NCBI GenBank assembly: GCA_937917025.1 | Contig: CALFSF010000104.1 | Location: 1 to 6,405, forward strand | Source: an uncultured Paraburkholderia sp. | Lineage (GTDB): Bacteria; Pseudomonadota; Gammaproteobacteria; Burkholderiales; Burkholderiaceae | Direction: 5' to 3' | DNA: 6,405 bases | Shown: positions 1 through 6,206 of the stretch, piece by piece | Layout of the letters: each line of letters begins with the position of its first letter | Numbering within the stretch: the first letter of the stretch is position 1 | Program-made: the position numbers and the translations under genes | Notes under the pieces: generated by a model | Told to the model about the DNA's origin: nothing | What the model saw: only the letters and a program-made list of their open reading frames with translations | Databases searched by the model: none

Positions 1-261
1 AATGCCCGACTCCAGCGTGAAAAGCGCGTGCATTCCACCGCCGAGATCTTCTGTACCTTTCAACCCCCAGCGACTTCCATAAATGCCATTCAGCGAGTCG
101 AGATAGAACTTTCGACCGCCGCTGCCAGGCGTCGTGGCTGCTACGTTGTTGTTGAATGTAACGCCCTCGTCAATAACGCCGTACAGCACGACACTGCTTT
201 GAGCGTGCGCTGTTGAAGCGAAAGCGCAGAGGGACGTAGCAAGCAGAACTGCCTTTTTCAT
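1..261 (-). CDS. Gram-negative porin, N-terminal part (runs off the left edge)
   Basis: The first 87 codons of an outer-membrane general porin, read in the minus direction and open to the window edge. The start ATG (259-261) has a GGAG Shine-Dalgarno 7 nt upstream. Residues 1-20 form a signal peptide: MKK, a hydrophobic core, then a signal peptidase I site after AHA. The mature protein begins QSSVVLYGVIDEGV, the usual first beta-strand of the Burkholderiales OmpC-like porin family (Porin_4). Further family signatures follow at about residues 62-75 (GSRWGLKGTEDLGGG) and 78-87 (HALFTLESGI). Such proteins form trimeric 16-stranded barrels that let small hydrophilic solutes into the periplasm. 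The gene lies 193 bp downstream of the EthD gene in the same direction, behind a terminator-like hairpin and an AT-rich stretch, so it probably has its own promoter. A role in admitting the transporter's substrate is inference from position only. The family call is secure; substrate preference is unknown. Confidence 0.93.
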   Translation of the reverse strand, partial: MKKAVLLATSLCAFASTAHAQSSVVLYGVIDEGVTFNNNVAATTPGSGGRKFYLDSLNGIYGSRWGLKGTEDLGGGMHALFTLESGI

Positions 262-291
262 CGTTAGTCTCCATTTTGCTGGTCAAATATT

Positions 292-307
292 CGGGTGGAT
301 TCACCCG
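292..307 (-). other. Small hairpin in the porin leader
   Basis: A perfect 6-bp inverted repeat, CGGGTG (292-297) and CACCCG (302-307), with a 4-nt loop. It lies about 30 bp upstream of the porin start codon and would sit in the 5' untranslated leader if transcription starts in the AT-rich stretch further upstream. On the plus strand it is followed by a short CTTTT, but no plus-strand gene is available for it to terminate. It may affect leader structure or mRNA stability, or mark a protein-binding site. The repeat is seen directly; any function is a guess. Confidence 0.3.
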
Positions 308-349
308 CTTTTAGTGGTGCAACGAAAATCTCCATATTTTTTCTACTTA

Positions 350-376
350 GTCATACTTATTTATATGCACAGTTAA
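350..376 (-). promoter_or_regulatory. Possible porin promoter in an AT-rich stretch
   Basis: Positions from about 310 to 376 are much richer in A and T than the rest of the window, as expected upstream of an outer-membrane protein gene. On the minus strand a TTAACT (371-376) and a TATGAC (350-355) each match the sigma-70 -35 and -10 consensus at 4 of 6 positions, but the spacer is only 15 nt. A TATAAA (360-365) is an alternative -10 without a good -35. The general location is plausible. The exact boxes are weak. Confidence 0.27.
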
Positions 377-418
377 TCGCCAGTCCTGACACATCGTCTA
401 CGATTGCCTGTCTGCTCT

Positions 419-445
419 CCTTCCCGATCTGACAGATCAGGAAGG
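419..445 (-). terminator. Terminator-like hairpin after the EthD gene
   Basis: A 27-nt inverted repeat centred at 432 starts 10 bp past the stop codon of the EthD gene. The arms are 419-431 and 433-445, which realistically gives an 11- to 12-bp stem with a 3- to 5-nt loop. The only imperfect pair (425 with 439) is C opposite A in plus-strand RNA but a tolerated G-U wobble in minus-strand RNA. The structure therefore suits transcripts of the liv-EthD direction. No U-run follows, so it is not a canonical intrinsic terminator. It may work with Rho or protect the 3' end of the message. Its place between the last enzyme gene and the porin promoter region supports an operon boundary here. Confidence 0.5.
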
Positions 446-454
446 GAGGATCAG

Positions 455-1390
455 TCATCCTGCTAACTCTTCGCGCGAATACAGGAAAGCGGGTAACCGG
501 TCACTCGATGGACCGCAAAACATTCGCGCAACGTCCACGTACAGGTGATTGACTGCACCCGCCCTGGCAACCAGCCGCGCAGTCGATACGCCGCGAAGAC
601 CCGAAAGCGTCATGCGAGCGCCCGCCACCATGATCGGTGCATCGATGATGCGATACGCGTGCAGATCCTTGAACCACGATGCCTGCTCTGCGATGCAGGC
701 GGAAAATCCGGCCGTCGAAAAGAAACGCCTCGCAGCGAAAGCATCGTCAAACGCCGCTTCAATCGATGCGTCGTACTGTCGATGCGAAGGTGTATCGTGG
801 TCGACGTTCTGCGACAGTTCGTGATTGCGGGTATTGTCCCGCTCGCGAAATCTGAGCACTTTCGTCCTCCTGATGCCTTCACCGCCGGCAAGACACGCAG
901 CCAGTCTCGCGATGAAGCTGTCGAATCCCTCACGGCTAGCGGCCGTCTGCCGACGAACCAGGACGAGCAACCGCAGCGACTCAGCCGCCGACACCTTTTC
1001 CGGTTCGTCGTCCTCTCCCGCGCACCGACCAGGCAAGAGCGGATCGGCCAGATATCGCACTGAGCGTCGAAACAGGTTTTGTTCGTCTTCCCTGGTGTAG
1101 TGCGCCCATTTTCCGTATGCCATCATCTGTTCGGCGGACGCAAACGACATATCGGCGATACCGTCTATCAGGTCGCTTTCCGCGGGCTCGACATTGACCG
1201 TCGATGCCACCGGCCACCATCCCGGATCAGGCTCGACGTGTATCTGACGGTAATAGTCGAGCCCCGGCAACCGCGCGGCGAGTGGGCCGTGGACATCCTG
1301 CCAGAAGCGCCGGAAGTCAGCCGGATCAAGATTCTCCCGACGGCTTAGAAGCACCTGCATTGAAATAGCGTTATCGCAATTCACGGGCAT
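455..1390 (-). CDS. EthD domain-containing protein, two-part (one clear, one degenerate EthD-like half)
   Basis: A 311-residue protein from the chosen start. Residues about 9-117 form a clear EthD domain (small dimeric alpha/beta-barrel fold): strand ISMQVLLSRR, then the helix FRRFWQDVHGPLAARLPGL with the family's W30, H34, G35 and P36, then YYRQIHV and a closing DGIADMSFASAEQM segment. Residues about 138-250 look like a second, diverged copy (LRLLVLVRR opening, IEAAFDDAFAARRFF closing) that lacks the W..HGP signature. A tail of about 60 residues follows. EthD proteins are small accessory or catalytic proteins, first known from ethyl tert-butyl ether degradation, and often occur in catabolic clusters. 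No signal peptide is seen, so it should be cytoplasmic. It follows the binding-protein gene after 133 bp in the same direction. The start is uncertain: the frame stays open upstream to 1600, and neither ATG at 1390 nor ATG at 1360 has a good Shine-Dalgarno. The first ATG after the binding-protein stop was chosen. The reaction is unknown. Confidence 0.8.
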   Translation of the reverse strand: MPVNCDNAISMQVLLSRRENLDPADFRRFWQDVHGPLAARLPGLDYYRQIHVEPDPGWWPVASTVNVEPAESDLIDGIADMSFASAEQMMAYGKWAHYTREDEQNLFRRSVRYLADPLLPGRCAGEDDEPEKVSAAESLRLLVLVRRQTAASREGFDSFIARLAACLAGGEGIRRTKVLRFRERDNTRNHELSQNVDHDTPSHRQYDASIEAAFDDAFAARRFFSTAGFSACIAEQASWFKDLHAYRIIDAPIMVAGARMTLSGLRGVSTARLVARAGAVNHLYVDVARMFCGPSSDRLPAFLYSREELAG

Positions 1391-1432
1391 CCAGTCTGGA
1401 AAGAACACATACGGGTCGCGGTCAGCCAGGCG

Positions 1433-1458
1433 CTTCGCGCGCGTGCATGCACGCGAAG
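1433..1458 (-). repeat. Strong hairpin/palindrome between the binding-protein and EthD genes
   Basis: Two overlapping structures lie in the 133-bp gap. One is a perfect 16-bp palindrome, CGCGTGCATGCACGCG (1440-1455). The other is a 7-bp stem pairing 1433-1439 with 1452-1458 around a 12-nt loop. Either would be very stable in RNA. It lies about 66 nt past the binding-protein stop codon, without a U-run, so it is more likely a 3' stabiliser, a processing site or a partial attenuator than an intrinsic terminator. As DNA, the palindrome could also be a protein-binding site. The symmetry is seen; the role is inferred. Confidence 0.45.
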
Positions 1459-1523
1459 GCCATTGACTGGCACCGCCTGAGTCGACGATTTGAAGACTGC
1501 TCGCGCAGGAGCGCCAGGGCGCA

Positions 1524-2738
1524 CTACATCTTGCAGAGCGGTGATGCAGGTGGTGTAAGAGATGCCGGGAACTGCTCGATAACGACAGGGCGCAAGACAC
1601 CGTCCACCTTTTTCACCTGAGCGACATAATTAGGCAGCATGAGTTGATGGTCTTTGGCGCGCATCGTGACCTTGCCATAGATGGTGTCGAAAGCGTCCCC
1701 GTCGAGCGCCTTCTCGATGTCTACCGGCTTCACGCTTGCGCTCTTGCGCACGCCTTCGAAGATCACCTGGGCGCCGTTATAACCTTGTGCTTCATTGTCA
1801 GTCGGCGTCCGGTTGTATCTGGCTTTCCATGCGGCGACGAACGCCTTGTTCAGGGGCGTATCGATTTCCGGTCCGTACGTCGTCGTCCCAACCACGTTCT
1901 CCAGCGCGTCGCCGGTGGCGTTGACCACGAAGTTCATGATCAACGCATGGCCGATCAGCTTCTTCGCGGGAATCAGACCGAATTCCCTGGCCTGCTTGAT
2001 GAAGGCGATGGCATCACCGCCCACTTCGGCGACCCAGATCGCTTCTGCTTTCGAAGCCTTCAACTGCGCGATGTAGGGCGAAAAGTCCTTGGTGCCCATT
2101 GGAGCGTACAGCGCCAGTGACACCGTTTTTCCCTGGGCCTGAATTGCCCTCTGGAACGACTCTCCGGAGTCACGTCCCCAGACATAGTCCGCGCCCATGA
2201 TCGCAAAGTTCTTTTCCTTGAATTCCTTTGTCCATTGCGAAATCATCGCAAGATCCATTGCATCCGAGTGACTGGTGCGGAACTGGCGTGCACGGCAGGA
2301 GTCTCCCGTAAGCCGGTCTGACTTGCTGGCGACAGTGAAATAAAGGGCATCCCAGCGATCGAGGTTCTGCACGATCGCCAGCGGGATCGACGAAGGAACA
2401 GCGCCCGTCAGCAGGTTATATCCGCTGCGCGCCAGCTTCTCGGCTACTCGTCGTCCGGCATCCGGTGTACTTTCGTCATCCGAGACCTGCGCATCGACCT
2501 TGCGGCCGTCGATGCCACCCTTTGCGTTGGCTTCGGCAACAGCGAACTGTACGCCGCGCGACACTTCCGTCCCTTGCGCGGCGAAGACGCCGGACAGCGA
2601 TGTCACAATGCCGATCCTGACCGGGGCCTTGTCCTCCGCATGAGCCGCAAGCGCGACCGCCGAACCCGTCAAAAGCGCCGTTATTCCAAGCGCTCGCCGC
2701 GCCCACTTCCCCGCCCGTTCCTTCTGATTCTGTTTCAT
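1524..2738 (-). CDS. Liv-type ABC transporter periplasmic substrate-binding protein
   Basis: A 404-residue type I periplasmic binding protein of the leucine-binding family (Peripla_BP_6-like), which would deliver solute to the LivHM permease. Residues 1-34 are a signal peptide with Lys/Arg at the N-terminus, a hydrophobic core (ALGITALLTGSAVALA) and AHA before a predicted cut at residue 34. The mature chain opens PVRIGIVTSLSGVFAAQG, the family's first strand and ligand loop. It continues with NAKGGIDGRKV, a DDESTPDAG segment, and the hinge-proximal NFAIMGADYVWGRDS (about 178-192). The ATG at 2736-2738 was chosen because GGAAGAG sits just upstream; an ATG four codons earlier (2750) is possible. 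The mature protein has only two cysteines, C148 and C402, the latter three residues from the C-terminus. It lies 35 bp after livF, so the binding-protein gene is last in the cassette, not first as in E. coli livKHMGF. The ligand cannot be told; a small carboxylate, amide or aromatic acid would fit the family. Confidence 0.92.
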   Translation of the reverse strand: MKQNQKERAGKWARRALGITALLTGSAVALAAHAEDKAPVRIGIVTSLSGVFAAQGTEVSRGVQFAVAEANAKGGIDGRKVDAQVSDDESTPDAGRRVAEKLARSGYNLLTGAVPSSIPLAIVQNLDRWDALYFTVASKSDRLTGDSCRARQFRTSHSDAMDLAMISQWTKEFKEKNFAIMGADYVWGRDSGESFQRAIQAQGKTVSLALYAPMGTKDFSPYIAQLKASKAEAIWVAEVGGDAIAFIKQAREFGLIPAKKLIGHALIMNFVVNATGDALENVVGTTTYGPEIDTPLNKAFVAAWKARYNRTPTDNEAQGYNGAQVIFEGVRKSASVKPVDIEKALDGDAFDTIYGKVTMRAKDHQLMLPNYVAQVKKVDGVLRPVVIEQFPASLTPPASPLCKM

Positions 2739-2741
2739 TGT

Positions 2742-2748
2742 CTCTTCC
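2742..2748 (-). promoter_or_regulatory. Ribosome binding site deciding the binding-protein start
   Basis: GGAAGAG on the minus strand ends 3 nt before the ATG at 2736-2738 (5 nt counted from GGAAG). The competing ATG at 2750 has only an AGGA about 12 nt away. This favours the shorter N-terminus, which also leaves a normal signal peptide length. Confidence 0.55.
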
Positions 2749-2773
2749 ATTGTCAGGTTGATATTCCTGTTTT

Positions 2774-3472
2774 CTAGACCGCTATGTGTCGATGCAACTG
2801 CTCAAGGCTATTCGCATCCACTTTTCCCTCAGCCACTGCTGAACCTTTCGCCATGGCCACGTAGCGCCCGGCAACCCTCATCACGAGACTCATGTTCTGC
2901 TCGATGAGCAACAAGGCGGTCCCCTCGTCCGCCACCATCCGGAAGATGTCGACAAGCTGGTCCACGATGACCGGAGCGAGACCCTCGGTGGGCTCGTCGA
3001 GGAGAACCAGGCCTGGATTCGACATCAGCGCGCGCCCCACCGCCAGCATCTGCTGCTGTCCACCGGACAGAGCCGTTCCCGGTGTGTGCGAACGCTCTTT
3101 CAGAATGGGAAAGAGTTCGTAGATCCTTGAAATCGTCCACGGACCTTTTCGGCGGATGGCCGCCCCGAGCAGAAGATTTTCTTCAACCGTGAGGTTCGCC
3201 ACGATGCAGCGACCCTGCGGCACCACGGTCACGCCAAGCTGCGCCGGCTGATAGGCCCGGGGACGGCTCAGCGTCTGCCCATCGATGGAAATAGTCCCGC
3301 CTCGCAGGCGCGCCACACCAAGAATCGTGTTGACGACCGTGGTTTTACCCACACCGTTACGCCCGATCAGACCGACCCTCTCGCCTGCCTCGATGCTCAG
3401 GCACATATCGTGGAGAACATGAGCCGCGCCGTAAAACGCGTTCACATTGGAAAGTTCGAGTAGAGGCTTCAT
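2774..3472 (-). CDS. livF: Liv-type ABC transporter ATP-binding protein LivF
   Basis: A 232-residue ATPase, the second nucleotide-binding subunit of a HAAT-family importer, on the cytoplasmic face of the LivHM permease. Visible motifs: Walker A GRNGVGKTT (37-45), Q-loop Q86 within VVPQGR, ABC signature LSGGQQQ (135-141), Walker B LVLLDEP (155-161, catalytic E160) and D-loop EGLAP (163-167). The switch position reads LIEQN with Q192 instead of His, which is normal for LivF proteins. Length matches the family (about 230-240). The start ATG (3470-3472) shares one base with the livG stop (TGATG), so translation is likely coupled; a GGGGAG lies about 9 nt upstream. A longer frame begins 15 codons earlier, inside livG, and is rejected because MKPLLELSNVNAFYG is the usual LivF N-terminus. 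Confidence 0.96.
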   Translation of the reverse strand: MKPLLELSNVNAFYGAAHVLHDMCLSIEAGERVGLIGRNGVGKTTVVNTILGVARLRGGTISIDGQTLSRPRAYQPAQLGVTVVPQGRCIVANLTVEENLLLGAAIRRKGPWTISRIYELFPILKERSHTPGTALSGGQQQMLAVGRALMSNPGLVLLDEPTEGLAPVIVDQLVDIFRMVADEGTALLLIEQNMSLVMRVAGRYVAMAKGSAVAEGKVDANSLEQLHRHIAV

Positions 3473-4191
3473 CAGGCGGCACTCCCCAGGTAGGCTTCGC
3501 GGACGCGCGGATTGCACCGCACGTCATCCGGTGTTCCGTCGGCTATCACGCGTCCGAGTTCGAATACCGTGACCGCGTCCGATATGTTGAAGAGCACATC
3601 GGTGTCGTGCTCCACGATGAGCACGGATACGCCGCGACGTGCGGCCAGCGCCTTGAGATGTCGTGCAAGATCGTGCGACTCGCCAGTGGAAAGTCCTGCC
3701 ATCGGCTCGTCCAGCAGAAGAACAGACGGATTGCCGACAAGCGCGAGCGCAAGGTCGAGGCGGCGTTGCTCGCCGTATCCGAGTTCAGCCGCGATCACGT
3801 CGCCCAAGCCTGTCAATTCCAGTTCCTGCAGGACATTTTCCGCATCCGCCGCGGGATCGTCGACGCCCATGCGCTGCGACGCCAGCTCGACCTGGCGGCA
3901 CACCGTCATGCCACCAAAAATGCTGGTCCGTTGAAACGACCTGGAAAGACCTTGCCGGCGGCGATCCGCGACGCCAAGAGCGGTCACATCCGTACCGCCA
4001 AGAGAGACCGTGCCGCGGGTCAGTCGACGGCGACCGGTAATCGCATCGATGACGGTGGATTTCCCGGCGCCGTTCGGACCAATCAAACCGCGAATCTGCC
4101 CCTGTTCAAGCGTCATGTCGACACCGTCAAGCGCTTTTACGCCACCGTAATGAATCGCAACGTCGCGCGTTTGCAGGACATAGTCCGTCAT
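3472..4191 (-). CDS. livG: Liv-type ABC transporter ATP-binding protein LivG
   Basis: A 239-residue ATPase that pairs with LivF to power import. Motifs in order: Walker A GPNGAGKST (38-46), Q-loop Q87 within SFQRTSIF, the LivG-type signature YGEQRRLDLA (139-148), Walker B VLLLDEP (157-163, E162), D-loop AGLS (165-168) and switch H195 in VEHD. YGEQR in place of LSGGQ, together with the retained His, identifies LivG and separates it from LivF. The protein is somewhat shorter than E. coli LivG (255), mainly in the segment between the Q-loop and the signature. The start ATG overlaps the livM stop as ATGA (4 bp) and is preceded by AAGGAG and GAGGAG, so it is strongly coupled and well initiated. 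Confidence 0.96.
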   Translation of the reverse strand: MTDYVLQTRDVAIHYGGVKALDGVDMTLEQGQIRGLIGPNGAGKSTVIDAITGRRRLTRGTVSLGGTDVTALGVADRRRQGLSRSFQRTSIFGGMTVCRQVELASQRMGVDDPAADAENVLQELELTGLGDVIAAELGYGEQRRLDLALALVGNPSVLLLDEPMAGLSTGESHDLARHLKALAARRGVSVLIVEHDTDVLFNISDAVTVFELGRVIADGTPDDVRCNPRVREAYLGSAA

Positions 4192-5210
4192 GCTCCTCTC
4201 CTTGTTCTGCGCATTCCCTCATCACGTTGCGTTACCGCCCCGGATGTCACAGCCGGCCCACCTTTCGTGAAGCGAGAGGCCAGCGCCGACACCGAACCGG
4301 CAAGTCCTCTCGGGAAGAAGACGGTTACCGCGATGAGCGCGACGCCGAAAATGGCCATCCAGTGCTCCGCATAATCGCCGAGCACGTCCTTGAACAGGAA
4401 GTACACGATAGCGCCGAGAGCGGGCCCCCACATTGCACGGGTTCCGCCGATAATGACCATCATCAGCGCCACGCCGGACACACTCCAGTGCAAGCTCTCA
4501 GGCGAGACGAAGCCTGTATTGAACGCGGCGAGCACGCCACCGAGCGAGGTGACAAACGCTGAGAGCGCAAACACCAGCGCGCGCGGCATAAGCGTGCGTA
4601 TACCGATGAAACGCGCGCGCTCTTCGTTGTCGCGCACGGCTTCCGTCACGGCGCCAAAGCCTCCACGCATGACGAGCGACAGGCCCGTGATCACCAGCAC
4701 CAGCACAACCCAGCAGAGCAGAAACATCGCCGCGGGAGTTTGCAGAGCGGAAACCGGTGCGCCAAAAATACTCGATGGCCAGTTGATGTTCATGCCGTCC
4801 GTGCCGCCCATCAACCCGCGCGAGCGGGATGCGCTCAGGTAACACGCCTGGCCAAGAGCAAGTGTCAGCATTCCAAATGCGATGCCCGGTACCCGCACGA
4901 TGACCAGACCCAGGACAAACGCCACGACCGTGACAATGGCTACCGCGAACACGATTGCCGCTTCAGGCGGCAAACCCTGAACCTGCAGAAGCAATCCAAG
5001 CGCATAGCCCGTAACGCCAAAGAACAGTGCGTGCCCGAAGCTGACCATCCCGTTCTGCCGCATGAGCACGCCGACGCCTTGCGCGAATACTGCGTAAATC
5101 ACGGCCTGAGTCAGCAGCGACAGGACGGTTCCGGAGGAGATGAAGTGGGCAGCCGTCACACCGGCTGCAAGCGCCACGGCGGACAGGCAAAGAATCAAGA
5201 CGGGTCTCAT
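4188..5210 (-). CDS. livM: Liv-type ABC transporter permease LivM
   Basis: A 340-residue inner-membrane permease that forms the translocation channel with LivH. About nine hydrophobic segments are visible, roughly at residues 5-22, 29-51, 56-76, 83-105, 108-125, 161-181, 209-231, 245-273 and 284-301. Family markers are GMVSFGHALFFGVTGYA (54-70), LMGGTDGM (133-140), the cytoplasmic AVRDNEERARFIGI (191-204), which is the coupling region contacting the ATPases, and GGTRAMWGPALGA (255-267). The last 25 or so residues are a hydrophilic, Arg-rich cytoplasmic tail. The ATG at 5208-5210 was chosen because GGAG lies 5 nt upstream and it begins directly with a membrane helix. A frame extended by 20 residues would run into the end of livH. 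The gene starts 10 bp after the livH stop and overlaps livG by 4 bp. Confidence 0.95.
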   Translation of the reverse strand: MRPVLILCLSAVALAAGVTAAHFISSGTVLSLLTQAVIYAVFAQGVGVLMRQNGMVSFGHALFFGVTGYALGLLLQVQGLPPEAAIVFAVAIVTVVAFVLGLVIVRVPGIAFGMLTLALGQACYLSASRSRGLMGGTDGMNINWPSSIFGAPVSALQTPAAMFLLCWVVLVLVITGLSLVMRGGFGAVTEAVRDNEERARFIGIRTLMPRALVFALSAFVTSLGGVLAAFNTGFVSPESLHWSVSGVALMMVIIGGTRAMWGPALGAIVYFLFKDVLGDYAEHWMAIFGVALIAVTVFFPRGLAGSVSALASRFTKGGPAVTSGAVTQRDEGMRRTRRGA

Positions 5211-5220
5211 GTGATCTCCG

Positions 5221-6072
5221 TTAGGTGCGGCTACCGGCAAAACCCGCCGGCTTCCATAGCAACACCGCAATCATCAGGATGAAAGGCAGCACCGCCGACG
5301 TATCGGGCATGTACACGGCGCCGATCGACTGAATGAGGCCGAGCAGCAGCGCCGCGATAAAAGCACCAGCGAGACTTCCCAGGCCGCCGACCACCACGAC
5401 CACGAATGAATCGATCAGCACGTCGCTGCTCATCGATGGAGACAGCGCGAGAAACGGCGCAGCCACAATCCCGGCGAGACCGGCCAGTGCAGTCCCGAGA
5501 CCGACAACCGTCGCGGACAGGGTGTCGGTATTGACCCCCTGCATCGCCGTGGTAGCCGGATCCGTGCTCGCTGCCCGCACGAAAAGGCCCACGCGGCTAA
5601 AGCGCAGCCACAGGCTCAAGCCGACCGCAACGGCGACACCGACGACGATTATTCCGATTCGATATGCGGGCACCGGCGAGCCAAACAGCGTAACGGTGCT
5701 GCTTAACGCATCAGGCGTCGCAACAGAGAGATTCTCCTTGCCCCAGACGCTCTGGACGAAGTCCTCGATGACCAGCAATGCGCCGAATGTGACGAGTACA
5801 ACCGTCAGCGGATCACGGTCCTGTAGCAACCGGAAACCGTATCGGTCGATACAGACGCCAACTACGGCCATCACGGCAGGGGCCACGGCAAGCGCAACCC
5901 AGAAGCTGGTATGCGCCGCCACGCTATACCCGATATAGGCGCCCAGCATGTAAAGCGAGCCGTGCGCGAAATTGACGACGCGGCGCAAGCCATAGATCAG
6001 GGCCAACCCTGAACACACGATGACCAGCAGTGCGCCATGGACGAGGCCATTGAAGATATTGATGACCAGCAC
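5221..6072 (-). CDS. livH: Liv-type ABC transporter permease LivH
   Basis: A 283-residue inner-membrane permease, partner of LivM. About eight hydrophobic segments are visible (roughly 9-27, 37-52, 57-75, 88-105, 139-157, 187-208, 217-247, 258-275). Hallmarks are GLRRVVNFAHGSLYMLGAY (28-46), which is nearly diagnostic for LivH, the cytoplasmic VRAASTDPATTAMQGVNTD (165-183) expected to couple to the ATPases, and VVVVVGGLGSLAGAFIAA (224-241). The start is a GTG (6070-6072) with AAGGAG 7 nt upstream; the protein then opens with the typical MLVINIFNGLVHGALL. The frame stays open 42 codons further upstream to another GTG at 6198, but that stretch is charged, unlike LivH, and has no comparable ribosome site. 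This is the first transporter gene, 184 bp after the SDR gene. Confidence 0.96.
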   Translation of the reverse strand: MLVINIFNGLVHGALLVIVCSGLALIYGLRRVVNFAHGSLYMLGAYIGYSVAAHTSFWVALAVAPAVMAVVGVCIDRYGFRLLQDRDPLTVVLVTFGALLVIEDFVQSVWGKENLSVATPDALSSTVTLFGSPVPAYRIGIIVVGVAVAVGLSLWLRFSRVGLFVRAASTDPATTAMQGVNTDTLSATVVGLGTALAGLAGIVAAPFLALSPSMSSDVLIDSFVVVVVGGLGSLAGAFIAALLLGLIQSIGAVYMPDTSAVLPFILMIAVLLWKPAGFAGSRT

Positions 6073-6079
6073 TGTCTCT

Positions 6080-6085
6080 CTCCTT
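6080..6085 (-). promoter_or_regulatory. Ribosome binding site deciding the GTG start of livH
   Basis: A full AAGGAG on the minus strand, 7 nt before the GTG at 6070-6072. It supports the unusual start codon and a 283-residue LivH over the longer open frame. A near-consensus site with GTG suggests efficient but not maximal initiation of the first transporter gene. Confidence 0.75.
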
Positions 6086-6149
6086 TCCTTCCGGGCGGCG
6101 TTGTCTGTTACCGAATGCACGCCTCTCCGGGTTCCTGTTATCTGCTTCT

Positions 6150-6195
6150 CGTCGCATCGACTCGACGGCGCGGAGCTGACCGGCGCGATGCGACG
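6150..6195 (-). repeat. 10-bp perfect inverted repeat in the SDR-livH gap
   Basis: CGTCGCATCG (6150-6159) and CGATGCGACG (6186-6195) are exact inverted copies separated by 26 nt. In the transcript they can form a 10-bp stem whose loop contains further GC-rich complementarity. The element lies 78-123 nt before the livH start codon. No U-run follows, so it is not a canonical terminator. It could be a message-processing or stabilising stem that sets transporter level apart from the SDR, or two half-sites of a regulator. Only the symmetry is observed. Confidence 0.4.
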
Positions 6196-6206
6196 CACGC
6201 TCCGCG

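Noticed and set aside
545..1063. Plus-strand frame of 172 codons opposite the EthD gene
   Set aside because: Arg-rich, low-complexity composition and no ribosome site. The opposite strand carries a clear EthD domain.
1391..1600. N-terminal extension of the EthD protein to 381 residues
   Set aside because: The extra residues overlap the end of the binding-protein gene, are Ser/His/Arg-rich with no conserved look, and precede the first strand of the EthD domain. A shorter upstream start is still possible.
2774..3472. Gln in place of the switch His in LivF, as a possible inactivation
   Set aside because: EQN at this position is usual in LivF proteins; Walker A, signature and Walker B are intact.
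3607..4374. Long plus-strand open frame (255 codons) opposite livG/livM
   Set aside because: It lies antisense to genes with complete ABC motifs, spans the livM/livG junction, and its protein is Arg-rich with no recognisable domain. Long antisense frames are common in GC-rich DNA.
4740..5938. Plus-strand open frames of 180 and 201 codons (4740-5282 and 5333-5938)
   Set aside because: Both are antisense to livM and livH. Their compositions (His/Gln-rich, Thr/Pro/Ser-rich) are the mirror of hydrophobic membrane codons and show no domain.
6073..6198. Extended LivH start 42 codons upstream
   Set aside because: The extra segment is charged and unlike LivH. The GTG at 6072 has a full AAGGAG at proper spacing and leads straight into the family N-terminus.
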